Assembly (NCBI GenBank): GCA_008330645.1
Contig: VLTN01000036.1
Location: forward strand, 302,740-366,739
Source of the DNA: Cafeteria roenbergensis
Lineage: Eukaryota > Sar > Bigyra > Bicosoecida > Cafeteriaceae
DNA length: 64,000 nucleotides
Direction: 5' to 3'
The position numbers and the translations under genes were made by a program. Position 1 is the first letter of the stretch. The number at the start of each line of letters is the position of its first letter. The notes under the pieces were generated by a model, which was not told the DNA's origin, ran no database searches, and worked only from the letters and a program-made list of their open reading frames with translations. Shown in pieces: positions 20,576 to 32,500 of this stretch.

Positions 20576-23500
20576 TCAAGTCTCCGGGTCGCGCGTGAAG
20601 CCCTCGGGGCAGTCCCACTGGCTCTCGCCGGTGAGCTGGTTCACAAAGTAAAGATCGCCGTCCTCGTCGGCGAATGACCGCCACACGCTGTTGGGATCCG
20701 ATTCGTCGATCGCTTCCTGGTCGGCGGGGGCTGGCGCGTCGGCGGCGGGCTCGTCTTGCTCGGACGCCCAGTCGTCGTCCGGCTCCTCGGTCGGGTCTGC
20801 CACGGACGGCGGGCCCGAGAGGGACTGCGCCTGAGGCCAGGGGATGACGGCCGAGGTGTCGGTGCCGAGATCCATGGCCACGGCGGCTCCCTGCGCCGAG
20901 GGGTCGGCGGTTGCAACGGCGGCCGTAAACTCCGCGAGGGCACAAAAGGCGCGGGCTCGGGGCGTGGCCGCGTGCACCGGCTCGCGGGAGGCGGCGGAGC
21001 ACGCGGCCGCCGCCACGAGGGGGCGCAGCGTCTGCTCGAAGGCGGCGCCGCGGCGGCGCAGGGCGGCGTCGTCGCCCTCTGAGGGAGCCGGCGCGATGGG
21101 GCGGCGGCTTGCGTGGGTGGGCGAGCCGGAGTCGGAGGCGGGCGCCGCTGCCGCGGCCGCCGACGCGCGCCGCAGACCCTCCCACCGGCGCCGTGAGGAG
21201 GTCAGGGAGAGGAACGCCTCGTGAGAGCGCGGGAGCGCGGCGGCCAGGCCGGCCAGCAGCGGCGCCACCACGTAGTCGACGATGCCGAGCGCAAATGCCG
21301 CCGGGTCCGTTGTGGTCCGCTGGCGGCCGGAGGTCACGGGCATTCCCGCCGCCTCCTCCGCGTCGCCCTCCGCCCACAGCTCCTCGAGCAGCCTCGTCAC
21401 CCACATCCGGGGAATGGGCCAGGACCGGGCCACGCCGGACACGTCGGCCACGTGAAGGAGGCCGCAGGCCAGGGCCAGCCGGGCGGGGGCCGGCACGCAC
21501 ACGGCCACGGCGCCGGCGGCGCTGGCGGCGTCGCCCGTGGATCCGCCGCCGCCGAGCGATCGCGCCGCCGCCAGCGTCCGGAGGCGCGAGGGGCCCGCAA
21601 GCACCGTGGCACCCGGCAGGCGGGCTGCCAGGGCCTCTGCCTGGGCCACGGCGGCCAGGTGCGCGCCGTCGTGCCCCTCGGCGCCGCTGCCAAGAGGCGC
21701 CACTGCCAGCGGCACCGCCCCCGCTCCCGCCCCCGCCTCCGCGCCCGCTCCCCCCGCCGCGGCCACCAGGCCGTCCTCCACAGCGGCGATGGCCTTGGCC
21801 GCCACGTCGATCGTGTCGTCGCCAGGAGCCGCGCCAGGGGCCGCCCACGAGGCGAGCACGGTGGCGGAGGGCGCCACCCCGGATCGCTGCGCGTCGAGCA
21901 CGCGGCTGAGCGTGCCGGTGAGAGACGCCAGGTCGCCGATGATGTCGGCGTGGCGGCGCATGTTCGTCGAGAGGATGAGGCGCGTGGTCAGGGCGCGCAG
22001 GCGGCGCCGCGACTCCGGCCCCACCTCGTCCCAGAGGCCGGCGTCGCGCGCCAGCTCCGCGCTGCGCGCCGCGTGGTGCCGCTCGAGGGGCGCGTCGTCG
22101 CAGTAGCGCAGGGCCAGCGGGTGCTCCGTGGCCAGGAGGTAGGCGTTGGTGCTGCCGGGGTGGCCCACGTCGTGTGTGAGAGTCGCGGCCCAAAGCGCCG
22201 CCGTCTCCTCGGCAGTGAGCAGGCGGCCGGCCTGCCAGCGGCTGAGGCCCACGGCTATGGCTTGCAGCGTGTCCACGGCGTGGTACAGCGTGTGGTACCG
22301 TGCGTTGGCAAGCGCCACCCGCCCCGTGTCCGACCACGGCGGCGGCAGCGTGCCGGGCACCGGCGGCGGGCCGACCCCCAGGCCCGTGTTGTGGGCCACC
22401 CCTCGAAGGAAGCCGATGACGCCCGCCTCGCTGACGGACACGAACCTGGGAATGCGCAGCCCCACGAAGAGGCGCAGGGCCAGGCCAACGGCGTCCTCCG
22501 GCGCCCGCACGCCGCCCGCCCGGAACAGGTCGAACCCCCAGTCCCAGGGGTCAGACCCGTTGCGCACCGACGCCGACGTCGCCGGGGAGTCAGCCTCGGC
22601 GCTGGGCGTGGTGAGGGCCAGCCACTGCCGCGCCCGCAGCTTAGGCTCCACGTCTTTCAGCGGCTGCCAGGTGCCGTCGCCCGGGCCGGCTAGTACGCGC
22701 ATTGTGGGGGCCTCTTTCCAGTACCAGGCGATCACCATCGCTGCCGTGTAGGGCCCCTGGAGTCCTTCCAATCCTTCCACTTCAAAGTAGATCTCGTCCC
22801 AAGGGTCCCTGCCGTCGCCGCTGGCGCCGCCGTCGTCCTCCTCGGCCGCGGCCGTCGCAGCGCCCGCGCCGCCCCCTCCCGCAGAGGACTTCTTTCGGTG
22901 GCGGCCCCCGGCGTCGGCCTCCACGTCAGCCTCGCCGTCGTCGTCGTCTGCCGCCGCCCAGTCGGCGCCCCCGCAGTCCTCGGGCGCGCCCTGCGCTCCT
23001 CGGCTGCCCGCCTGGCCCGTGCCCTCGTCTGCAGCGCTGCCGGTGCGAAGGCGCCGCACGCTCAGCGTGGGGGACTTGCTCGCAGTGGACAGCGACCGCT
23101 GCCGCGCGGACAGCCCCCGCGGAGCGACGCGCACCCCCACCACCCCCCAGCCGCAGCGACCGGGGGAGGCGGCATCGTCGCCCTCAGGACGGCCCGTGAC
23201 GGCAAAGCCGGGCTGTTCGGCGGCGCGACGCTCGCGAGGCGCCCGCGACCAGTCCACCGCAATCACTGGCACAGCCTGACAGCTCTGGGCGGCAGCAGCA
23301 GCCGCAGCAGCAGCCGCAGCAGCAGCAGCCTCCGCGCCGAGGCCCCCCTCCCTCGATGCAGAGATGTGGGGTGACCTGTTGGGAAGGCTGTCGAGGCCGC
23401 CAGCCGCCTCGTCCACGACGGGCATCTCGCCGTGCTGGCGGGCAGAGCCAGCCGCGCCCTCGCGCACTGCCGCTGCCGCGCCGGCCAGCCCCACCGGCGT

Positions 23501-26500
23501 CGAGTGGCGCCTGCTGTTGCTGCGTTGCAGCGGCCGGCGAGCCCTCGCACCGCCGATGGCGGCGATATCGCTGGCGAAGCCTGGCCTGCCCTGCACGGAG
23601 GCCGCGAACGCGTCGGCCACCCAGAGCCCCTGCTGCTCGCCGCCCCCAGCAGCCTCCACGGCCTGCGCGATGTCTCCCATGGAGTCGGTCATGGCGAAAC
23701 CGCGCGAGCTGCTGGCCATCACGCTTGCCCCTGGGAGGGACGGCGGGGCGGGCGCGCCGCTCACGCCGCCGCTGTCGTAGCGGCTGTGCAGCCCCGGCCT
23801 GACGGGCGTGGCCGCGCCGCGATCGGCGTCGCTCGCCACGCCGCTGCTGGGGGAGACGGGGGAGCCGCCGCCCTGCCTCCACGCAACGCCAATGCTCGCG
23901 CCGGCTCTGCCGCCCATGCTGGGAACGCCGCTGCGCCCCGGCACACCCACAGGCGAGCGGGAGCGCGGCTGCGTCGCAGCCCCCCCCGACGAGACCGATC
24001 CCTCCTCCGTGGCCTCGGCGGGCGGGGGGAGCAGCCCCGCGACGCCGCTCGACGATCGGGCGGTCCAGGCGATGGTCTTGGCAGCCCGCCGAAGCGCCGA
24101 GCGCACCGCCGCCGCCTGCGACCGTCGGAGGGTGATCTTGCCGGCGGGCCCGCCCTCGCTGCCGCTCGTGTAGTCGCTGTCCTCGAAGCTGTCCGAGTCC
24201 TCGTCGTCGTCATCGCTGCCGACGACCTCGTCGGCCAGAGTGCCCCCGACGGTGTTCATCGCACACTCCAGCTGCACCAGCAGGGCGCCGGAGCGGGCCC
24301 CGCGCCCGCCAGCCGCGGCCAGGCTGGCCACCCCCTCGTCGGACAGCCCCAGGAGGCGGGCTGCGACGCTCTGCTCGCCCGACCTGCCGCCGTCAGAGGC
24401 GTTCCCGGCGCTGTTGTTCGACCGGCCGCCGGTGCTTGAGATGTGGTGCATGCCCAGGATTCCGCCGCCGTGCCCGCCAGAGCCCCGGCCGCCACCCAGC
24501 CCGTTCGGGCGGTTGCGCCCTCCGAAGCTGCTCTGTCCCGTGACGCTGCCAGGCGCGAGGCTCTCCAGCCTGCGCCGGTATCGGGAGGACCGCGAGGCGC
24601 TGACCTGGAGCATGGCCCGGGCGACTGCCCAGTCCAGCACGCTGGCAGCGCTGCCGTGCTCCAGGGGAAGGGCCCGCACGTCGCCCGTGGTGGCGGACAC
24701 CCAGGCGGTCGTGGCCGACGACCGCACCACCACCACTGACGTGTCGCCGTCCAGGGCGGACGCGGCTGCGCCGGACGCAGCGCCCCCCTGCGCGCCAGCC
24801 GGGGCCGCGCCGCCCGCCGCCGATTCCACCAGCCCGCGGGGCACGGTCACCCACCTGGGCACCAGCATCCGCGCCGACGCCGACGCCTCGGCCCCGAGCG
24901 GCCGTGCCAGGTCCACCGCCTCGTCCGACACGCGTGCGGCCAGGTTGCCGCTGCTGCCCACGCGGTTTGCCCGCCCGCCCGCGCCGCGACCAGCGGCCCC
25001 CGGCCCGTGGGACTGCGCCTGCACCAGCACCGGCAGAGCCGCGGCCGCGGCCAGAGCGTGGGCGGCGGCGGCGTCGCGCGCCTCCTGCCGGAGCGCCGAC
25101 GGCGTGGCAGCTGCGTCCACCGTCAGGCCTAGCGAGCGCTGCAGCTCGCAGCCCAGCGCCACTCGCGCCGCGGCCAGGCCGGCGGCGGTTTCGGGCGTGA
25201 GGGCGAGGCGGAGGCGGAGGCGGAGTGCGCCCATGCGCGGGCTGTCCGGGCCGGGCAGAGCCGCGTCCAGCGGGAGGGGCAGCCCCGCTGCCTCCGGGAC
25301 GTCGGCCGCCTTGAGGAGGGACAGCAGGGAGGCTCTGCCCTCCTGCCCGGTGGAAGGGTCCTTCGACGCCGCGAGGGCGGCAGCGCCAGCAGGCACGGCC
25401 GCCGCAACGGCGGAGAGAGAGGCCGCGCCGCAGAGCAGAGCCCGGGCGACGTCGGCGGCGCTCACGACGGGAACGCACACCTCGCCGCCCGTCTCGCGGC
25501 GCAGCAGGGCGGAGAGCATGCCCGCGTCCAGCGTGGCTGGGCCGGAGGAGTGACCCCCCACGGCAGCAACGCCGAGGACGGCGGCTGCCGCCGCCTCCCT
25601 CGCCCGCTGCGCCGCGGCCGCGGCGGTGCTGGCGGGGCTGACCGGCTCGTCGTCCTCGCCGTCGTCCTTGTCGCGCGGCGGGGTTCCGTCGTCGTCGTCC
25701 TCGGGGCGGCCAACGTCGGGGGTGAGCGCGGCCAGCGGCACGGCCGCAAATCCGACGGGCGGGTCGGCGGCTGCGGTGGGGTGTTCCCGCCTGACTGCGA
25801 TGACGAGCCATCCCGCCGCCGCTTGGGAGGGTGACAACGGGATGCCGCACGCGGACCGCGCTCCGGCGGCGCGGACGCGGCGGGCTGGGGACAGCGCGGC
25901 GGCCCAAGCCACGTCGGGGCAGTCGCCGCCCGCCACCGCCAGGCCCGCCCCCAGCAGCGCCCGGTGGCCCCCGCCCGTGGCCCGGAACCCGAGGAACGGG
26001 TGGCCTGAGACGGCCGGCTCGGCCGCCGCCGCGCCAAGGGCGGCCCGTGCTGAGGCGAGGCCGGAGGCAGCGGCCGCCGCTGCCGCCGACGCCACGGTTC
26101 CGCTGGCGTTGCGAGGCGTCGCGGGCGATCCGATGCCGCTGCCGAACCCGTGATGGAGCCCCGATGCCGCAGAGGGGCTGCCCGAGGGCGCCGACGACTG
26201 GCGGACGAGCCACCCGCCGGCGGAGCCGGGCGAGGCGGCAGATGGCGTAGGCGGGCAGGACGATGCCCCGGCGGCCGCCTCGTCCTCGGGCGACCCGGCC
26301 CCCCCCGCATCGATGCCTGCCGTCTCCCCCTTGAGCAGCTCTGCCGGGCCGAGGGCCCTGACCGCGGCCGCCCGGGGCAGCGGCCGGACCACCCAGCACT
26401 CGAGCACGGGGCCGCCGGGTCCGTCGTCGCCGCCGTGCGCGCGCCACAGGCCGCTGCCGGACTCGGCCACCACCTGGAGAGCGTCGCCCGTGGGCCCGCG

Positions 26501-29500
26501 CCCCCCGTCCTTGATGCCCATGCGGGGCACGGCCTCCCCGCTGATGCGCGATGCCGCGGCGGCTGTGGAGGAGCCGGGGATGCCGCCGAGCGCCCCGAAG
26601 CGCGCCGCCACGCCGCCGCCCCCGAGGCGCGCCGCCCGGCCGCCCACCGCCGCCCCTGCCATGAGCGACCCGACGCCTCCGCCGCCCCCCGACCTGTGTG
26701 CCTTCCTGGCGGGCCCCTGCCTTGCCTCGCGCGCCTTCTCGGCGAGGAAGTTCACGGCAAAGATCACCTGCTCGCGCTCCGGCGCGGAGCGCATTGCAAG
26801 GTAAAAGTGCTTCGGGTCCGACACCGCCACGCCCTTCTTCTCCCACTGCGTGGCGCGGATGCGCATCACGCACTGGTCGTCGGTGGTGATCTCGTCAGCG
26901 GCGGGCACGGCCGCCTCGGCGGCGTGCATGGGGACCCTTTGGGTGACGTCGGCGGGCACGCTGGCCCAGGGGACGGGGAGACCCGCGTCGAGGATGGGCG
27001 CGGCCAGCGCGCCGTGGGGCATCTTACCCATCTCGATGCTGTCGGCGGACAGGGCGAGCAGGCGCTCCTTCCACTCGCCGCGCAGGGAGCGCATGGCGAC
27101 GCGGCCGGTGGCGTTGACGGCCTTACGAACCCGCACGGCGCACACGATGCGCTCCACGCGGCGCAGTGAGGCCACGAGCGCGCGCCCCGCCAGCGACCGC
27201 GCCCGCTTCTCCGCCGCCACGTCGAGCCGCTTCAGGATCTTTGCCCGCTGTTCGTCCAGAAGCCGCAGCCGCACCGTCTCCGCCAGCGCGGGCAGCGCGA
27301 ACCGGAACGGCACGGAGGTCGACGTTGAGGCCACGGCCGGGGTCAGGGAGGCGGCGCGCCCGCCCCCGCCGTGAGAGACGCCGTTGCCGCTCCCATCAGC
27401 CGACCGGTCCGAGTCGGTGAGGGCAGCGGCGGCCGACGCCGCGGTGAGCGCGGACGCGGCGGCGGCGGGGTCTCGCGCAGTTGCCGACGCGGAGCCCAGG
27501 GCGAGGGCTCTGCCGGCTGCAGAGCCAGAGGCCCCCTCCCTGAGGAAGCCGAGGCTGACGAGGCGGCGGCACTCCGCGATGAGAGCCTCGCGGGGGGCCG
27601 GGAACGGGAACACCTCGCAGAGGACGCCGAAGTCGAAGGCCGTGGAGGAGGCGTCGGCCACCGCGGCAGCCAGCGACAGCGGGGGCTCTCTTGCGGCGAG
27701 CGCCGCCGAGTCGATGCCGGCGACGGCTGCGAGGGCGAGGGTGCGGGCGTTGCGGATGCTGAGGCCGGCCGTGGGGCGGGCGATGGCGGCGGGGTGCGGG
27801 GCGGTGGTCGCGGAGGAGGATGGCCCCAGCACGGGCGAGGAGACGGCGGACGACGCGGACGACGAGGACGAGGTGCGCGCGGACGGCGGGAGCAGGCTGC
27901 CTGCGCCCGCGCCGGCGAAACGGGAGCCAGTGCCCGCGCCCCCCCCCGCCGCCGCCGCGGCCTCGGCCGCCAGCGCGTCAACCGCCTCCGCGCCCACGGC
28001 GGCGATTCTGCGGTAGAGCCGCGACCTGGCAGCGTGCGCGATGACAGCCGCGGTCCGGAGCACGAGCTGGGGGAGCGGGCCGAGGCGGTCGGCCTGCGCG
28101 CCGAGGGCGTCGTGGTTGCGTCGCAGGTAGGGCACCCGCACCAGGTGGAGCGGCGCGGCCAGCGCGAGGGCCCGCGTGCGCCGGCGCCACTTTGGAATGG
28201 CGTCGGGCAGGGCGGGGACGAGCTGGGAGTATCCTGAGAGCACGCCGGGGCTCTCCGCGCCCGCCGCGCTGGGGTGGCCCTCGGGCAGCACCACTATGCG
28301 GCCTCGCACGACGAGGGCGCGGAGGAGCTCAATGGCGGCTGCGGGCTGGCCGCCGGACCGCGCCTCGACGAGGTCGAAGACGTCGCGGCGAATGGGGCCG
28401 CCCCACTCCAGGGCCAGGGCGGTGAGCGCGCGCATGTCGCGGGGCGCCAGCCGGCCCAGCAGGTGGTGCTCGCAGTGGGGGGACGCCACGAGGTCCGTGA
28501 ACGCCGGGGGCACTGTTCGGAAGATGACGTCGCTGTAGCGCTGAGGCGGGCGGGTGGCCAGCACCAGCAGCAGCGGCAGGGCGCCCGGCGACCCCGCCGG
28601 CCGGCTCGCCCTCGCAGCGAGGCGCGAGATAGCCTCCCAGGTGGTCGGGTGCAGGTACTGCGCGTCGTCGATGCACAGCATGAGCGGCTGCGACGTCACC
28701 GGCTCGGCGCCCGGCGCCGGGCCCGGCTTGGACCCGTGAGAGCTCTTGCCTGAGCCTGCGCCAGCGCCAGCGCCAGCGCCAGCGCCAGCGCCTGCGCCAG
28801 CGCCAGCGCCTGCGCTGCGGGTGGAGGCGCGGTCGGCGGCCGGCGTGGCGGCGCCGTCCCCGCCGCTGCTAGGGGCCCCGCCGGCGCTGCTCGCCGTCGA
28901 GGGCTCCCTTCTGAAGCTGGCCGCAGCGGCGCCGGCAATGCCGGGCCCCACCGCATCGGGCCCGTCGGGCCGCGAGAGGCACGCTGCCACGGCGCTGCCG
29001 CAGTGGGCCGCAATCACGGCGCAAAGCAGCTCTGCCTGCAGAGCCACCCGCTCCTTGTCCAGCGGCTGCGGCTTGCTGAGGATGCTCGCCGCCTGCGACT
29101 TTGGCAGGCGCACTCCCAGCAGGGAGTTGAGCACCGCGCCGCCGCGGGCCACCCGCTCCGCGTCAACGCCGGCTTCCACCAGGGCTGCCAGGCACGCCGC
29201 GGTGAGCTCTGCCCGCGAAACTGGGTCCGAGCTGGACCCGGTCGCCTCGTCGTCTTCGTCGTCGCTGTCGCCCAGAGTGCGGGGCCTGGGCGCGGAGTTG
29301 GAGCTGCGGCGCGAGTCGCCGGTGCCTGCCGGGCCGGGAAGATCCGCCATCGGGGTGGCGGGCCCGGCGGCGCCCGGGCCGGATCCGGCGCGGATCGAGA
29401 GAGGCGACACGCCTGACGGGGCAGCCGAAGCGGTGGCTCCTCCGGGAGGCCCCGCGGTGGTGGTGGCGGCAGCGGCGGCCGTGGCGGCGGCGGCGTCGGA

Positions 29501-32500
29501 GGAGGCGGCGGCCTGCCTTCCGGCCTTGCGTGGGCTCGCTGGTAGGCTGGCGCCCGACCGCACGCGCGACCAGCGCACTCTGCCGCGCAGCAGGGCCCCA
29601 GCGGCCTGCGCCAGCGGCTTGAGCACCTGGAAGCGGTCGAACGGGTCGGCCGACAGCGCCAGGACCGCCGTCTTGCCCACAAAGTCCTGTGAAACCGCGC
29701 GGGCAAGCAAGTGCGTCTTTCCCGAGCCGGCGTCGCCCTCGAGGACCAGGCAGCCGCCCTGGCCCGCCCCGAAGAGCGCGAGGCGCGCGTTGAGCAGGGC
29801 CATGCGGGCGCGCTTGTGCGAGGAGTACCGTCGGTTGACGTCCCTCGCCTGGATGACGCGGGCGGGCAGAGAGCCGGCGGCCATGCCGGCGGCTGAGGCG
29901 CACTCCGCCTCCGACACCAGCCAGGGGAGGAGCCCCAGGGGGAGCGAGCGGCCCGCAGCACCGTGCACCGGGAGGAGCCACGTGCGGCCGCGCTCCCCGA
30001 TTTCGATTGCAAAGTCGGCGGCCCGGGGGTGGTCGGCCACGCCGGCGGCCTCGGGGGGCGCGGCCGCGGGGGGCTGCCCGCCGGGGAGGAGGGCGGGGAG
30101 GGCGCTGGGGGCCGCGGCAGAGCCGAACAGCGGCCAGGCCGGGGCCGCGGCGCCAGCCGTGAGCGGGTCGAAGGCGGCGCGCGGAAGCGCCCCCGAGGCC
30201 GCCGCCGCCCGCACACATGCGTCCCGCACGGCGGCAAAGGTCGGCGTCTCTTTCGCCGACAGCGGCACCGGGCCCGAACGAATGAGGCCGGCGGGCTCCC
30301 CCGGGTCGGAGAAGGCCGCCTCCCCGGCGCGGGCGCGTCTGATGGCCGCCGAGGCACCCTCCCTGGCCCGCGGGTTGCAGTCCGGCGGCGAGCCGGGGCC
30401 AGACGCAGCGTCTGACGGGTCCCCGGCTCGGGCAGCGGCGGCGGCAGCCGCTGCCCCAAGGCCCAGCGGCCTGCCCGCCGCGGCGGCCGCCGCCGCTGCA
30501 GCCTTGGCGGAGGGCGGGGTGCCCTGGAGCGAGGACTCGTCGTCGTCGCAGGCCAGGCTGGGCGGGGCTGCCAGGTCCAGCTGCGACACCGGCGCCAGGG
30601 TGGCGGAGCGCAGAGAGGGGCGCTCCCAGAGGAGGGAGCATGCCACGGTCCTGGGCGGCGCTGTCGGCTGGGGCTGGGAGATGGTTCGGAACTTGAGGGG
30701 GGTGGAGCCGTCCGGAACGGCCACCGCGGAGGGTATGAGCACGCCTGAGCGGAAGGCCGCGCAGGCGGCGCTGCACTCGCCAGAGGCGCCGCCGGCGGCG
30801 CCCCCGGAGGAGGACCCGCCGGGGCCGGAGCCCCCGGGGCCGGACGCGGCGCCCTGCCCGCCGGCGGCCGAGGCACCGCCGGCGGCAGCGGCGGCGCCGG
30901 CGCCTGCGCTGGAGCCGCCCGCGCCGCTCGCCGCCCCGCCCGGCCCGGCCCCGGCAAGGTCGCCGGGCTGCGCGACAGCTTCGTCCGGCGGCGCCACCGA
31001 CAGGTCCATCGGCCGGAGGCGGCGCTGCCTCGCCACGCGGGCGCACTGCCGCAGGAACGCCGTCTTGAAGAGCTTCGGCTCCGTGCCGGGGTAGTTGGCC
31101 GGGCGGCTGCTGAGGGGAAGGCCCTCCCGGACCGAGGCCGCCGGGTAGGGCCTCGCGATCCGGATGAGGTTGGATTTGCCCTTGACGGAGATCTCGCCGA
31201 GGTCGGCGTACTCGAGCTCCGAGCCCGTCGCGCGGACGATCTGCGAGTCGACGATGACGCCGCCGCCCGTGGTCATGGCTCGCTGCATGAGACGGGCGCT
31301 GAGGTTGACCGTGTCGCCCAGGACGCTGTACTCCTTTCGCGTGGTGCTGCCCACCACCCCGCAGAAGACGACGCCGGTGGTGACCCCGACCGACGCCTGC
31401 AGCTCGAGGTCCCACAGGCCGTCGCAGATGGCGAGGGCGGCGAGGACGGCTCGCGTCGAGTCGTCGTGGTGGGAGATGGGGGGCAGGCCGAAGACGGCGA
31501 TGAGCGTGGAGCCCTTGTCGTCCATGAGGAACTTGTTCACGCTGCCCTCGTAGCGGTATACGGCGGACTGCACCGTGCGCAGCACCTCGTGCACGCGATG
31601 CATGGGCTCGCGGTACTTGGCTGCGGCCAGCAGGTCGTCGTTCCGCAGGCCCAGGTTCACGAAGAGGACGGACACGTTGCGCAGGTCGCCCCCCCACGAC
31701 TCGAGCTCCAACGCGTCGGGGCTGATCCAGGTCTGGATGGCGCCGGGCGTGTACTGCTTGAGTCGGGCCTCCGCGGCGCGGCCGGCCAGCTGCAGCTCGA
31801 TCCCGACGCCGCCCTTGCCCTTGCGCGGCATGCGCGAGATGAACACGCCCTCGGGCGCGCCCTTGCCGTGCTCCGTGATGCGCGCGAAACCGTCCTTGAG
31901 CACCTCGAGCGGCCGAATGAAGTCCTTTACCAGGGCCCACACCGACGGCGAAACCAGCACCTCGCCGCCCGCCTTGCAATGCTCCTCCGCCGCAAACGCC
32001 TGCACCAGCGGGTCGCCAACAGCCACGTACTCCATGCGATCCAGCACGCCGCCCAGGTGCAGGATCGACACCGCCCCCACGCCGATGCCGATTTTCACGC
32101 TCAGCGTCACGCCCTCCTCCAGCTTGGCCTCGTGCAGCGCGCGCTGCACCGACTCCGCGCACTGAACCGCGTGCCTTGCCCGCTGCTCGAGCGTGCCTGC
32201 CGACTCGGGCCAGAGCACGATCATTGCGTCGCCGGCGAACTTGAAGATGTCCCCGCCCTCGGACGCAATGCTCTTCACCATCTGCGGGGCGAGCCGGTGG
32301 GCCGGTTGCAAAGAGGCGGGCGGTGCGCGCGAGGGTGGCACGGCGAGGCGGCGTGGTGCGGGCGGGGACGGGGGGCGAGCGGGGACGGGGGGGAGAGGGG
32401 GGGGAATCGGAAACCGAGGCGGAGGCGGGGCGAAGCACGGCGAGGCAGCGTCGCCGGGGCGGGGGGGGGCGGGGGGAGGGGCAGCTGGCGCGAGCCGGGC

